Shown here in pieces: positions 1 through 8,078 of a stretch of 26,835 nt of DNA. Below the pieces are notes generated by a model. The model saw only the letters and a list, made by a program, of their open reading frames with translations, ran no database searches and was not told where the DNA came from. Numbering within the stretch: position 1 is the first letter of the stretch; the number at the start of each line of letters is the position of its first letter. Where the stretch lies: contig JBLYYE010000059.1 in assembly GCA_048549915.1 (NCBI GenBank), forward strand, positions 1-26,835, given 5' to 3'. The position numbers were made by a program, and so were the translations under genes. The DNA is from LSUCC0057 sp048549915 (lineage in GTDB: Bacteria > Pseudomonadota > Gammaproteobacteria > Pseudomonadales > Porticoccaceae).

Positions 1-375
1 CTTTCTTGACCGGGGCTTTCTTGACCGGGGCTTTCTTGACCGGGGCTTTCTTGACCGGGGCTTTCTTGACCGGGGCTTTCTTGACCGGGGCTTTCTTCAC
101 CGGGGCTTTCTTCACCGGGGCTTTCTTGATCGGGGCTTTCTTCACCGGGGCTTTCTTGACCGGGGCTTTCTTCACCGGGGCTTTCTTGATCGGGGCTTTC
201 TTCACCGGGGCCTTCTTCACCGGGGCTTTCTTGGCAGGTGCTTTCTTCACCGGGGCCTTCTTCACCGGGGCTTTCTTGGCAGGTGCTTTTTTCACCGGGG
301 CTTTCTTCACCGGGGCTTTCTTAGCAGGTGCTTTCTTCACCGGCGCCTTCTTCACGGGTGCTTTCTTCACCGGCG
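1..375. repeat. 15-bp in-frame tandem repeat array, about 25 units
   Basis: Twenty-five consecutive 15-base units with consensus CTTTCTTSACCGGGG (plus strand) run from the window edge to 375. Units 1-6 (1-90) are identical. Later units vary at the SAC position (GAC, CAC, GAT, or GGC with AGGTG), and the units closest to the gene's start codon are the most diverged. Every unit is 15 bases, so gain or loss of units keeps the frame. There are no spacers, so this is a coding minisatellite. It probably continues left of the window. Confidence 0.95.
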
Positions 376-424
376 CCTTCTTGGTTGTAGTCGTTTGGCT
401 GTTTGTAGTTTTTTTAGTGGCCAT
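1..424 (-). CDS. Histone H1-like / AlgP-like Lys-Ala-Pro repeat protein (partial, C-terminus beyond window)
   Basis: The minus strand reads from an ATG at 424 to the left edge without a stop, giving 141 residues. A short Thr/Lys-rich N-terminus (MATKKTTNSQTTTTKK) is followed by about 25 copies of a pentapeptide of the form P-V-K-K-A, with I or A in place of V in some copies. Such very basic, low-complexity sequence is typical of bacterial histone-H1-like proteins and of the C-terminal part of Pseudomonas AlgP, which bind DNA non-specifically. A nucleoid or DNA-binding role is inferred from composition only; no folded domain is visible. AAGGA lies about 7 bases before the ATG. The gene follows the Rieske gene after about 110 bases containing a weak hairpin. 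The plus-strand frame through the same DNA is only the complement of this repeat. The C-terminus is missing from the window. Confidence 0.8.
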   Translation of the reverse strand, partial: MATKKTTNSQTTTTKKAPVKKAPVKKAPVKKAPAKKAPVKKAPVKKAPAKKAPVKKAPVKKAPAKKAPVKKAPVKKAPIKKAPVKKAPVKKAPVKKAPIKKAPVKKAPVKKAPVKKAPVKKAPVKKAPVKKAPVKKAPVKK

Positions 425-456
425 AGTAAATCCTTTTTAATCTGTTACAGAAAACG

Positions 457-473
457 CCCTCACTAGGAGAGGG
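457..473 (-). terminator. Weak terminator-like hairpin between the Rieske and histone-like genes
   Basis: On the minus strand CCCTC and GAGGG can pair around a 7-base loop, followed by CGTTTTC. It lies downstream of the Rieske stop and upstream of the repeat-protein start. The stem is only 5 bp and the T run is short, so it may be a leaky terminator or nothing. Confidence 0.3.
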
Positions 474-535
474 GTTTATAGAGATAAAGTGCTTTTATTT
501 CAAGCAATTTGTTGAGTTTTGCTGTTCATTTGTAG

Positions 536-952
536 TCAGTCATTCGCCGCGGCATGTGGGTTGTTAATCTCGTCTAGCGCCTCCTGACGGAGATTGCGCA
601 CTGGTTCGAGTAGAGGTTGGCCGGCAGCGATGTAGGTATGCTCACGATCTTGCTCTAATAAAACGCGATCAAGTTGATCATCCATACATGGGCCACTAAT
701 ACACAGGCCATCACTTATTTGAAACAGGGCACCATGTGTGGCGCACTGAAGATGGGTTTTGCTGGGGTCTAAAAAGCGGTTGGGTCCCCAGTTGAGTGGT
801 ACCGATAGGTGGGGGCAGCTGTTCCAGTAGGCAATCGCTTCCCCTTCATGTTGTATTAGGATAAGCGAGGCACCATTGACGGTGATTTCAAGCGTATTTC
901 CTTCGCTCAACTCATCGTTGCGGCACAGCACCTGACGAACAGTGGTATTCAT
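536..952 (-). CDS. Small Rieske [2Fe-2S] ferredoxin-like protein
   Basis: This 138-residue soluble protein carries a complete Rieske cluster motif: C46-P-H48 and C70-A-T-H73, with GALF directly after. These are the two Cys and two His ligands of a [2Fe-2S] centre. The extra disulfide cysteines of respiratory Rieske proteins are absent, so it resembles NirD or dioxygenase-type ferredoxins. It probably carries electrons in the cytoplasm, or is an accessory redox protein; its partner is unknown. No signal peptide or membrane segment is seen. The ATG overlaps the htpX stop codon (ATGA), so the two genes are probably translationally coupled. The family call is firm; the physiological role is not known from sequence. 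Confidence 0.85.
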   Translation of the reverse strand: MNTTVRQVLCRNDELSEGNTLEITVNGASLILIQHEGEAIAYWNSCPHLSVPLNWGPNRFLDPSKTHLQCATHGALFQISDGLCISGPCMDDQLDRVLLEQDREHTYIAAGQPLLEPVRNLRQEALDEINNPHAAAND

Positions 953-1839
953 CGTTGTTGCAACCTGGCGATACGCTCTTCGAGAGGCGGGTGGGTGGTA
1001 AATAGCTTGCTAGCATTTTTCTTCCACCCCGGCGATATCCCAAAGGCAGTCATAGTGTCCGGCATCTGATTGGGTACATGAGCGGATACTTCACGTTGCA
1101 GCGCCTGCAGAGCCGAGACCATAGCTGCAGGTGAGCTTAACCGCGCCCCCGCTTCGTCGGCGCGAAATTCGCGTTGGCGAGAGAACCACATGACTATCGT
1201 AGAGGCCAAGATTCCCAATACTATCTCCGCTGCAATGGTAGTAATCCAGTAGCCCATGCCGAGCCCACGCTCGTTTTTGAGCAGTACGCGGTCGACAAAA
1301 AACCCGGCCAGCCGCGCTAAAAACATAACAAAAGTATTGATAACCCCTTGTGCTAGCGCCAAGGTGACCATATCGCCATTGGCTACATGGCCTATTTCAT
1401 GAGCGAGAACCGCGCGAACTTGCTCGCGGTCAAAGCGCTGCAGTAACCCTTGGCTGACCGCCACTAAAGCGTTATTGCGGTTCCACCCGGTGGCAAAGGC
1501 GTTGGCTTGCTGGGCAGGAAAAATGGCCACCTGCGGCATTCCTATGTCGGCTGCCTTGGCCAGATCTGCGACAGTCTCCATCAGCCAGCGCTGCTCGCTG
1601 TCGGCAGGGCGTTCGATGATTTTTGCCCGAGTAGAAAACTTGGCCATCGGTTTTGATATAAGTAGAGAGATCAAAGCACCGATAAAGCCGAATACAGCGC
1701 AAAAGGCGAGAAGGCCCTGCAGATTTAAGTCGACGCCGTTTTCTGCGAGTATTCCATCCACACCAAGCAAGCGCAGGGTAATACTAGCCAGTAAGATGAT
1801 CGCTAAATTGGTAGCTAAAAAAAGACCGATACGAAACAT
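949..1839 (-). CDS. htpX: Membrane zinc metalloprotease HtpX
   Basis: HtpX is an M48-family inner-membrane protease that degrades misfolded membrane proteins together with FtsH. The product (296 residues from the chosen start) has two N-terminal membrane helices (about residues 4-25 and 40-62), the zinc motif HEIGH at about 147-151, further hydrophobic helices, and EFRADEAGA, which supplies the third zinc ligand. Length matches the family (about 290). I chose ATG 1839, giving MFRIGLFL as in known HtpX, because GGAG lies 6 bases upstream; a TTG at 1851 is possible but would use up that ribosome site. A good promoter lies upstream at 1891-1918. The stop overlaps the start of the Rieske gene. 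Confidence 0.95.
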   Translation of the reverse strand: MFRIGLFLATNLAIILLASITLRLLGVDGILAENGVDLNLQGLLAFCAVFGFIGALISLLISKPMAKFSTRAKIIERPADSEQRWLMETVADLAKAADIGMPQVAIFPAQQANAFATGWNRNNALVAVSQGLLQRFDREQVRAVLAHEIGHVANGDMVTLALAQGVINTFVMFLARLAGFFVDRVLLKNERGLGMGYWITTIAAEIVLGILASTIVMWFSRQREFRADEAGARLSSPAAMVSALQALQREVSAHVPNQMPDTMTAFGISPGWKKNASKLFTTHPPLEERIARLQQR

Positions 1840-1890
1840 GATTTTCTCCAATCGCAGAGAGTGAGCAGTAAAAGTAGTCCAATGTAGAAT

Positions 1891-1918
1891 ATTATGTGGG
1901 CAAAAGAAGAAATATCAA
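1891..1918 (-). promoter_or_regulatory. Candidate promoter for htpX
   Basis: On the minus strand TTGATA (1918-1913) and CATAAT (1896-1891) are separated by 16 bases, each one mismatch from the sigma-70 consensus. A CCCACAT overlapping the -10 side resembles the CCCATnT of heat-shock (sigma-32) promoters. That would fit the heat-shock control of htpX known in E. coli, but this is inference. Confidence 0.5.
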
Positions 1919-1936
1919 TGACAGTGGGCGGATTAT

Positions 1937-2677
1937 TTGGTGTCTAAACAAACGGAAAACAGAGCAATAGCTACGTCCGAACAGAACTGGGTGTTGGGCA
2001 GCGGTGACGCTTTAATGGTGAGCTGTGAGGAAGTTGAACGCAACAGCGCTGTGCGGTTGCATCCCGACAGTTGGGCTGCTTTTGCTGTGCTCGCAGATCA
2101 GGCAGCCAAGGCCGGATTTGAGTTGCGCATAGCCAGTGGTTACCGCTCGTTTGAACGCCAATTGGCTATCTGGAACGGCAAGCTCGATGGAACAAGATTA
2201 TTGCTGGATGAGCACAATAAACCTCTGCTGCTCTCTGATATGAGCCCTGAAGAACAAGTTGGCGCAGTGCTGCGCTTTTCTGCGCTACCAGGCGCCTCTA
2301 GGCACCATTGGGGCAGTGATGCCGATGTTTATGATGGCGCAGCTATCTCGGAGGGGGATCGCTTGAGCTTAACCCCGCAAGAGTACAGCGCAGAGGGAGT
2401 GCAAGGGCGATTCGCCTATTGGTTAAATGAGCAATTGCAGCCCGGCCAAGCTATGGCCAAACTTTTTTCTCCCCCTTATGGTCAAGATTGCGGTGGTGTA
2501 GCGGTTGAACCGTGGCACTTATCGCACCGGGCTGTCTCCGCAAAGGCAGAACAGCTGCTCACCATGAACCTTGTGCAGCGAAGACTATCAGAGTGCGATA
2601 TGATTCATCGGGATTACGTTTTAGCGCATTTGCCAGAGATATGGCAGCGCTTTGTAGAGCCAGCAGGTCAAAGGTGA
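1937..2677 (+). CDS. M15-family D-alanyl-D-alanine carboxypeptidase-like peptidase
   Basis: This 246-residue protein has the LAS-type zinc site of VanY/M15B peptidases: RIASGYRS (65-72), SRHHWGSDAD (121-130, ligands H123 and D130) and EPWHLSH (191-197, catalytic E191, ligand H194). The family trims the terminal D-Ala from peptidoglycan stem peptides. No signal peptide is recognisable, which is odd for an enzyme acting on the wall; it may act on cytoplasmic precursors or recycled peptides, or the start may be mis-set. There is no good ATG at the N-terminus; TTG 1937 or GTG 1940 give a full-length domain, behind only a weak GGCGGA. The cysE-like gene starts 4 bases after its stop, so they are probably co-transcribed. 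Confidence 0.85.
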   Translation: MVSKQTENRAIATSEQNWVLGSGDALMVSCEEVERNSAVRLHPDSWAAFAVLADQAAKAGFELRIASGYRSFERQLAIWNGKLDGTRLLLDEHNKPLLLSDMSPEEQVGAVLRFSALPGASRHHWGSDADVYDGAAISEGDRLSLTPQEYSAEGVQGRFAYWLNEQLQPGQAMAKLFSPPYGQDCGGVAVEPWHLSHRAVSAKAEQLLTMNLVQRRLSECDMIHRDYVLAHLPEIWQRFVEPAGQR

Positions 2678-2681
2678 ATCT

Positions 2682-3473
2682 ATGAGTAACAGCCCCCGCT
2701 CTGTCGAACGCTATCTCACAGAGTTGCAGTCCGAGATGGAGCAGCTCCAAGAGCCTTTGTTGCAGCCAATAGTTGCGCGCTTTCTCTCTGTAGGCGATGT
2801 TCTTGATGGGTTGGTAGATTATCTGGCCGGGCTCATCGAAGCGCCGCAGATAAACCGTGCCGCACTGAGCGAACTATTGCTTAAACAGTATCGAGGTTGT
2901 ACTACTTTGCTCGAACAGTTGGTTGCAGATAGCGCAGCGTATATCGATCGCGATCCTGCCTGCCAACGCTGGGTTGAGCCACTGTTGTTTTTTAAAGGCT
3001 TTCAATCGCTGCAGCTGCACCGAGTGGCTCACCAGTTTTATTGTGCCGATCGCTGTGATTTAGCGGCACTGCTGCAAAGCCGCTGCAGTGAGGTTTTTGC
3101 TGTGGATATCCACCCTGCAGCGCAAATAGGTCAGGGCATAATGCTCGATCACGCAACCGGCCTAGTGATTGGTGAAACCGCTGTGGTTGGCAATGATGTC
3201 TCTATTCTCCACGGAGTGACCTTGGGCGGCAGCGGTCGCAGTGGCGGCGACCGTCACCCAAAAGTCGGCAGTGGCGTGTTGATAGCCGCTGGAGCGCAGT
3301 TATTGGGCAATATCCACATTGGAGAGTGCGCCAAAATTGGTGCAGGTAGCTTGGTTCTAGAGGATGTCGCGGCGCACACTACGGTGGCGGGTGTGCCTGC
3401 ACGTCGAGTCGGCGCGACTCAGGCCAGCGCTCCCGCTCTGAGTATGGATCAACGACTTGAGGGTGAATATTGA
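2682..3473 (+). CDS. Serine O-acetyltransferase (CysE-type), first copy
   Basis: Serine acetyltransferase makes O-acetylserine from serine and acetyl-CoA, the first step of cysteine synthesis. The 263-residue product has an alpha-helical N-terminal half and a left-handed beta-helix half with the CysE hallmarks VDIHPAAQIG, MLDHATGLVIGETA (catalytic Asp-His), GVTLGG, GGDRHPK and VAGVPARRVG. The N-terminus is divergent from E. coli CysE. A second copy lies at 9687-10559. The gene sits between the M15 peptidase and dgkA with almost no spacing, so it belongs to a three-gene operon. Which copy is the main biosynthetic enzyme cannot be told from sequence. Confidence 0.9.
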   Translation: MSNSPRSVERYLTELQSEMEQLQEPLLQPIVARFLSVGDVLDGLVDYLAGLIEAPQINRAALSELLLKQYRGCTTLLEQLVADSAAYIDRDPACQRWVEPLLFFKGFQSLQLHRVAHQFYCADRCDLAALLQSRCSEVFAVDIHPAAQIGQGIMLDHATGLVIGETAVVGNDVSILHGVTLGGSGRSGGDRHPKVGSGVLIAAGAQLLGNIHIGECAKIGAGSLVLEDVAAHTTVAGVPARRVGATQASAPALSMDQRLEGEY

Positions 3474-3859
3474 TCTCTACTGCCAAGCAAATTTTTTCAA
3501 CACTGATGAATCTGATTCATCGTCGCACCGTTGGGTCGTTGACCTATTCCCTCCGCGGGCTGCGCTATGTATCTGTCAATGAGGAAGCCGTGCGTGTTGA
3601 GTTGGTCTTGTTGCTGGTGTTGCTGCCTCTGGCGTTTTGGTTGGGTGAAGGGGCGGTTGAGCGGGTGCTGTTGGCCGGCAGTGCACTCATGGTGCTGCTG
3701 GTTGAAATGCTCAATACCGCGATAGAGCTGGCGCTTGACCGCTACAGCCGCGGCCATCATCCCTTGGCCGGTGCTGCTAAAGATGTAGGTTCAGCGGCGG
3801 TTTTTATCGCCATGATAATCTTTGCAGTGACTTGGTTGGCTCTGCTATGGCCTGGCTGA
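3470..3859 (+). CDS. dgkA: Diacylglycerol kinase DgkA
   Basis: This is a small integral membrane kinase that phosphorylates diacylglycerol (a by-product of osmoregulated glycan synthesis) to phosphatidic acid. The 129 residues show the family pattern: GLRYVSVNEEAVRVE, three hydrophobic helices, the signature VEMLNTAIELALDR, then AKDVGSAAVFIA. Start: TTG 3470 overlaps the upstream stop (TTGA) and has GAGGG 6 bases before it; ATG 3506 is an alternative that still leaves the whole domain. The 3' end overlaps the convergent smp-type gene by 15 bases. Confidence 0.93.
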   Translation: MISTAKQIFSTLMNLIHRRTVGSLTYSLRGLRYVSVNEEAVRVELVLLLVLLPLAFWLGEGAVERVLLAGSALMVLLVEMLNTAIELALDRYSRGHHPLAGAAKDVGSAAVFIAMIIFAVTWLALLWPG

Positions 3860-5128
3860 CTCTGGGCTAGGTTCTAAGCAGATTCGGCACAGATGCTGGA
3901 ACTGAGTTTGCAACAGTTCGGTGCGCTGCTGAGAAAACCCTTGCAGTAAAGCGCCGCCTTGTTCGTGGGGAACAAAGTGACCGAGTGTGGCCAACTGTTC
4001 AATGTCCATCTCTTCACTGTGGATGACAATGTCGTCGCTAGCCAGATATCGGCTGTTTAACTGCGCTTGTTCTTTGATGCGTCCCAGCTGTTGATCCTGC
4101 AGAGTTTTGCCGCCCGCTCGGATAAAACGACTGTGTATGGCGAAACTGATTGCCAGCTCAACACCGCTCTGGTGCGACAGGCGCGACAACAGTTCTCGCA
4201 GTGACCAGCTGGCCATTAAGCAGATCATTAAATGCTGTTTTGAGAACTGACTGGCGTGAAAATAACATCGCAGTTGTTGGCTGCTACCTTCAATGCGGCT
4301 GCCCCCATAAAGCTCTAAAGTGCGCAATACGCAGTAGTCGAGACGCTCAAGAATTTGCTCTCTGTTCTCTCTGCTTAACTGGCGTGAGAGTTCACTATCA
4401 TTGTGTAGAGTGATGCTTATTAGGCTGGCGTAGTGGCCGTGGCTGGTATCGATGTCGCGATCGTGAAGACCTGTTAGTAGGGGCTGTAAACGCTCTTCAA
4501 GTAGGTCGAGTTCATCGCGTCCAGCGGTTCGCTGAGGGCCCGGTAGTTTACTGCTCAACAGTGTAATGCGCTGTTGCAAGCGAGTGCCGCGACGGTATTC
4601 GAAAAGGCTGGTAGCTACCGTAAAAAGTAGCCACAGTGAAGCCCAGACCCAGGCAGATTGGTATTGCCGGCGCTCTATTCTCGTGCGATCGACGCCGACA
4701 GTCAGAACGCCGGCCTCACTGTCGGCGAGAGTGATGGTCCGTTGAAATAAGCTTGCGCGGTGATCGTGATCAAGATTGCTGGCTTCGATAGTGCTCAGAG
4801 GAATGCCGTCGGGGTCATGCAGGGTCGCTGAGATAATATCTTGGCTGTCTACCAAATCTATCAAAATGGACTGTATGCTGATTAAATCGCGATTAAAGAG
4901 TGGAGTTTGAAGAAGTTTGCTGTTGGCGTCGAGAGCTGTATGGCCGCGCTGCTGGACTAAAGCTTGGCTATTTTGATGGGCAAAGTAATTTAATGTCATC
5001 GCGCTACAGGCGCCAAAAAACAGCCACATTAACAGGGTGCGCAGAGCGCAGCGATGACCGCTAGAGAGCTTGGTTAGAATGGGTTTGAGTAGCTGTAAGC
5101 CACCCTGTAGAGGTGTTTCTGAGCGCAT
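3845..5128 (-). CDS. Smp/YtjB/AhpA-family membrane protein
   Basis: The 427-residue protein has a cytoplasmic N-terminus, a membrane helix at about 32-50, a periplasmic sensor-like region (about 51-158), a second helix at about 160-176 and a long cytoplasmic tail of about 250 residues. This layout, and its position divergent from serB, match the Smp/YtjB (haemolysin-related, AhpA) family, which sits beside serB in many gammaproteobacteria. The function of the family is poorly defined. No kinase or GGDEF motif is visible in the tail. AAGGA lies 6 bases before the ATG. The 3' end overlaps dgkA by 15 bases in the convergent orientation. The family call rests partly on gene context. Confidence 0.75.
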   Translation of the reverse strand: MRSETPLQGGLQLLKPILTKLSSGHRCALRTLLMWLFFGACSAMTLNYFAHQNSQALVQQRGHTALDANSKLLQTPLFNRDLISIQSILIDLVDSQDIISATLHDPDGIPLSTIEASNLDHDHRASLFQRTITLADSEAGVLTVGVDRTRIERRQYQSAWVWASLWLLFTVATSLFEYRRGTRLQQRITLLSSKLPGPQRTAGRDELDLLEERLQPLLTGLHDRDIDTSHGHYASLISITLHNDSELSRQLSRENREQILERLDYCVLRTLELYGGSRIEGSSQQLRCYFHASQFSKQHLMICLMASWSLRELLSRLSHQSGVELAISFAIHSRFIRAGGKTLQDQQLGRIKEQAQLNSRYLASDDIVIHSEEMDIEQLATLGHFVPHEQGGALLQGFSQQRTELLQTQFQHLCRICLEPSPESARP

Positions 5129-5221
5129 AATCTATCCTTGTAGCAGATGTATAGTTTACCCTGTTTGCAGCTCTCGCCAAATATTTCACAGCAACACCCT
5201 GTGCGCGCCTTCGCGCTTTTA

Positions 5222-5227
5222 TATAAT
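5222..5227 (+). promoter_or_regulatory. Candidate -10 element for serB
   Basis: A perfect TATAAT lies 28 bases before the serB TTG start, in the 126-base gap between smp and serB. No convincing -35 is seen at the right distance, so this is a -10-only call. Confidence 0.35.
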
Positions 5228-5254
5228 GCACCTACCAAACGCTAGGATAATGCT

Positions 5255-6475
5255 TTGAACCAGATACTTTTGATGACGGTCAGTGGCCGTGACAAACCCG
5301 GGATAACCAGCTCTCTGGCCAAACTGTTGAGCGAGTTTGATGCCACGGTATTGGACATCGGTCAGGCGGTTATTCACGATCAGTTGTCACTGGGTTTGAT
5401 GGTCACGCTGTCGGCAAAGCGCGATCAGCTGGAGCTGCGGTTGGCTGAACGTGTGGCAGAGTTGGGTATGTCTATTAGCATCATTGAAATTGCTGCCAGC
5501 GAGTACCGGGATTGGGTTGAACAACAGGGCAAGTCTCGCTATATCATTACGCTATTGGCTCGCTCAGTGGCTGCAGACCAAATTGCTGCAGTGAGCGATG
5601 TGGCCAGTAGAGCAGGTTTAAATATTGACAAAATTTCGCGCTTATCTGGTCGTTTGGCACTAGACAAAGCGAATGCGCTTGGGCGTGCCAGTGTGGAATT
5701 TTCGGCGCGCGGTGAACCTGCGGATGAGGCGGGTTTTCGCTCCGAACTCATGGAGCTGGCCAGCCACTACGATATCGATCTGGCGCTGCAGAAAGATACC
5801 ATTTATCGGCGCAATCGCAGATTGGTGGTGTTTGATATGGACTCCACCCTGATCGACGCCGAGGTGATAGATGAGCTTGCCGTTGAGGCGGGAGTCGGCG
5901 AACAAGTAGCTCAAATTACTGAACGCGCTATGCGTGGTGAACTCGATTTTTCTGAGAGCTTTCGCGAGCGCTTAGGTTTATTGGCTGGGCTCGATGCCGC
6001 AGTATTGCCAAAAATAGCAGAGCGATTGCAGCTCAATGAAGGTGCTCAGCATCTGTTGAAAACGCTCAGCCAACTGGGTTACAAAACAGCCATTATCTCC
6101 GGCGGCTTTGATTACTTTGCTCGTCATTTGCAGCAGCTTTTAGGTGTAGATTACACCTACGCCAACGAGCTGCAAATTGAGGCGGGCAAAGTCACTGGCC
6201 GTGTCTCTGGGACAATTATTGATGGCGCGCGCAAGGCTGAACTGTTGCGTGAATTGGCCGCTCGCGAGGGAGTTTTGTTGGAGCAAGTCATTGCCGTTGG
6301 CGACGGTGCCAACGACCTGCCGATGCTAGCTATTGCGGGGTTGGGGATCGCCTTTAGAGCCAAACCACTGGTGGCCGCTTCTGCGCAACACTCGATATCA
6401 CAACTCGGTCTTGACGCTATCCTCTATTTATTAGGTTACAGCGATAAAGACACGGCACTGCTAGCTGAGCAGTGA
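5255..6475 (+). CDS. serB: Phosphoserine phosphatase SerB (tandem ACT + HAD)
   Basis: SerB performs the last step of serine synthesis, phosphoserine to serine. The 406-residue protein has two ACT-like regions (about 1-80 and 95-175) and a HAD phosphatase domain with nucleophile motif DMDST (194-198), the SGGF motif and GDGANDLPML near the C-terminus. The long ACT-containing form is usual in pseudomonads and relatives. Start TTG 5255 is supported by AGGA 7 bases upstream; ATG 5273 would shorten the first ACT strand. The gene is divergent from smp and overlaps the convergent FimX-like gene by 15 bases. Serine made here is also the substrate of the two serine acetyltransferases in this window. 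Confidence 0.96.
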   Translation: MNQILLMTVSGRDKPGITSSLAKLLSEFDATVLDIGQAVIHDQLSLGLMVTLSAKRDQLELRLAERVAELGMSISIIEIAASEYRDWVEQQGKSRYIITLLARSVAADQIAAVSDVASRAGLNIDKISRLSGRLALDKANALGRASVEFSARGEPADEAGFRSELMELASHYDIDLALQKDTIYRRNRRLVVFDMDSTLIDAEVIDELAVEAGVGEQVAQITERAMRGELDFSESFRERLGLLAGLDAAVLPKIAERLQLNEGAQHLLKTLSQLGYKTAIISGGFDYFARHLQQLLGVDYTYANELQIEAGKVTGRVSGTIIDGARKAELLRELAAREGVLLEQVIAVGDGANDLPMLAIAGLGIAFRAKPLVAASAQHSISQLGLDAILYLLGYSDKDTALLAEQ

Positions 6476-8026
6476 ATTCTGAGTCGGCCCGACATAGTCG
6501 CCAGCAATATACCCTATTCCTGAGCGCCACAGCATTGGCAGGGCGTGCGCACTCCCGATGTTGTCGGCTGCTGTGGCAATGCCCAATGTATCCAAAGCGT
6601 GGGCCAAATCCAGCGCATCGCTATGGTTACTATGGTTTGTATCTAGGAGTGATTCAGTGATCTGCTGATCAAGCAGCAGCAGCGAAGGGTGCAATGCATC
6701 TAATAGCGCCAACGGATTTAATGCCACGCCAAAATGACTGACTGCCAAGTTGATTGAGAGTGCCTCGAGCTGAATGGCGGTCGCTAAGAATTTGTCGATA
6801 TGACGGATAAGATCGGATTCTCTAACCGTTAGAGTAAGCCGTAGATGCTCTAGCGATTGATCGCGCAGTTGGGTTTTTAGCCACGGGATAAAGCGCGAAT
6901 CGTTCGCTGATGCCGCGCTCAGAGGTAATAAAACCTCAATGTTTTGCTGTGCCGAGGTGATCTTCGCGATCTCCTTGAGAGCTGAAATACAGAGCCAGTG
7001 ATCCAAGCGCTGGCGTTGATCTCCGCTCAACGAATGCAGCGATAAGTTATTAGGGGTTTCGGTGAGGGCAGGTTCCACTTGATAGAGGTGGCGCTGTTCG
7101 CCAATCAGTGTGGCAAAAGGCCGATAGCGCAGCTGCACAGTACGTTGTGCAATCCGCTCTTCAATGTCCACAATATCGTCGCCATCGGGTTTTTCCAATG
7201 CCGCCTCAATCTGCTGAGGTTGAGTATTAGCGGGTGCCTGTGTCTGTCTTGTTAATTCGAGCTCAGGGCGCAGGCGCGCCTCTACAGTTATCTGCAAAGC
7301 CTGGCTGTCTTCAAACCAAATCGCAGAGAGATTCACCCGTTTGGAGATCATCTCACCGCGACTATCGATAAACTGTAGGTGTTGGATAGGAAATTTTTGA
7401 TCACTCAGTGTGCCGAGCAGAAGGGGGCGCAGCTGCTGTGCCGAGCGCCTTTCGAGACGATCCAGCAGCGGTAAGTCGAGTAGTTCACTGGTATTGCAGC
7501 GCAGCATCCGAGCCGCAGCGCTGTTGCATAGGCGCACCACTCCCTCAACAACAATAAGCAGCGGGGTTGGCCAGCTACTTAATAAATTTCGCTGCTGGTG
7601 GCCAATTTGCTGCAGTTGTTGCCGGCATTGGTTGAGCTCGCGCGCCGCTGCGGCCATATTTTGGCTGCGCTCAACAGCCAAAAGTAGGTGTTGATCGTGA
7701 TCGCGCGCGACGACTTCACTGGCCCCAAGACGCAGGCCCTCAGCAATACTCTGCTGATCGCCGAGCTCACTAATAATGATCATCGGTACGTTGAGTTGGG
7801 CGCGCAATAAATTTTGTCTGACCAGTGGCGGGGTGAGCAACAGATGACTCTGCAGTGAGATCACTAGGTCCCAAGGCTTGGCTAATAAAGCCTGCAATTC
7901 GTGTTCTTGGGTGGCTAATTTGGCGTCTACGGTGTAGTTGGCACTGCGTAGAATACTGACAAAGTGATTGGCTTCATCGGCTGACGCTGCAGTTAGTAAT
8001 AAGCGGAATATGGCGACGCTGGGCAT
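6461..8026 (-). CDS. FimX-like protein: degenerate REC, PAS and degenerate EAL, no GGDEF
   Basis: The 521-residue protein has a receiver-like N-terminus (about 1-125) with Ser57 at the usual phospho-Asp position, a coiled linker, a PAS-like region (about 145-255), a disordered linker rich in Gln/Pro/Ala, and a C-terminal EAL-like domain (about 295-518). The EAL signature is replaced (YRPF for YQPI, YQVEPAL for YEVLLR) and the catalytic DDFG-type motif reads VSHFGVALNP. Hydrolysis of c-di-GMP is therefore unlikely. The ALPMLWRSGIGYIAGDYV stretch near the end resembles FimX, and fimX also neighbours serB in Pseudomonas. FimX is a c-di-GMP-binding regulator of type IV pili; here the GGDEF domain between PAS and EAL is missing. 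Whether c-di-GMP is still bound is uncertain. Confidence 0.75.
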   Translation of the reverse strand: MPSVAIFRLLLTAASADEANHFVSILRSANYTVDAKLATQEHELQALLAKPWDLVISLQSHLLLTPPLVRQNLLRAQLNVPMIIISELGDQQSIAEGLRLGASEVVARDHDQHLLLAVERSQNMAAAARELNQCRQQLQQIGHQQRNLLSSWPTPLLIVVEGVVRLCNSAAARMLRCNTSELLDLPLLDRLERRSAQQLRPLLLGTLSDQKFPIQHLQFIDSRGEMISKRVNLSAIWFEDSQALQITVEARLRPELELTRQTQAPANTQPQQIEAALEKPDGDDIVDIEERIAQRTVQLRYRPFATLIGEQRHLYQVEPALTETPNNLSLHSLSGDQRQRLDHWLCISALKEIAKITSAQQNIEVLLPLSAASANDSRFIPWLKTQLRDQSLEHLRLTLTVRESDLIRHIDKFLATAIQLEALSINLAVSHFGVALNPLALLDALHPSLLLLDQQITESLLDTNHSNHSDALDLAHALDTLGIATAADNIGSAHALPMLWRSGIGYIAGDYVGPTQNSLLS

Positions 8027-8078
8027 GGACTATCTCGGCAGTGGTGTTGCGAAAAAATAGGGCAGCGGACTATTTCGG

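Noticed and set aside
1..375. Possible CRISPR or REP-type array
   Set aside because: Units are 15 bases, directly adjacent, without spacers, and stay in one coding frame.
6..440. Plus-strand reading frame rich in TGAFL/TGAFF
   Set aside because: It is the complement of the 15-base repeat. The minus strand gives a sensible basic repeat protein with start codon and ribosome site, while this frame is an implausible hydrophobic repeat with no start signal.
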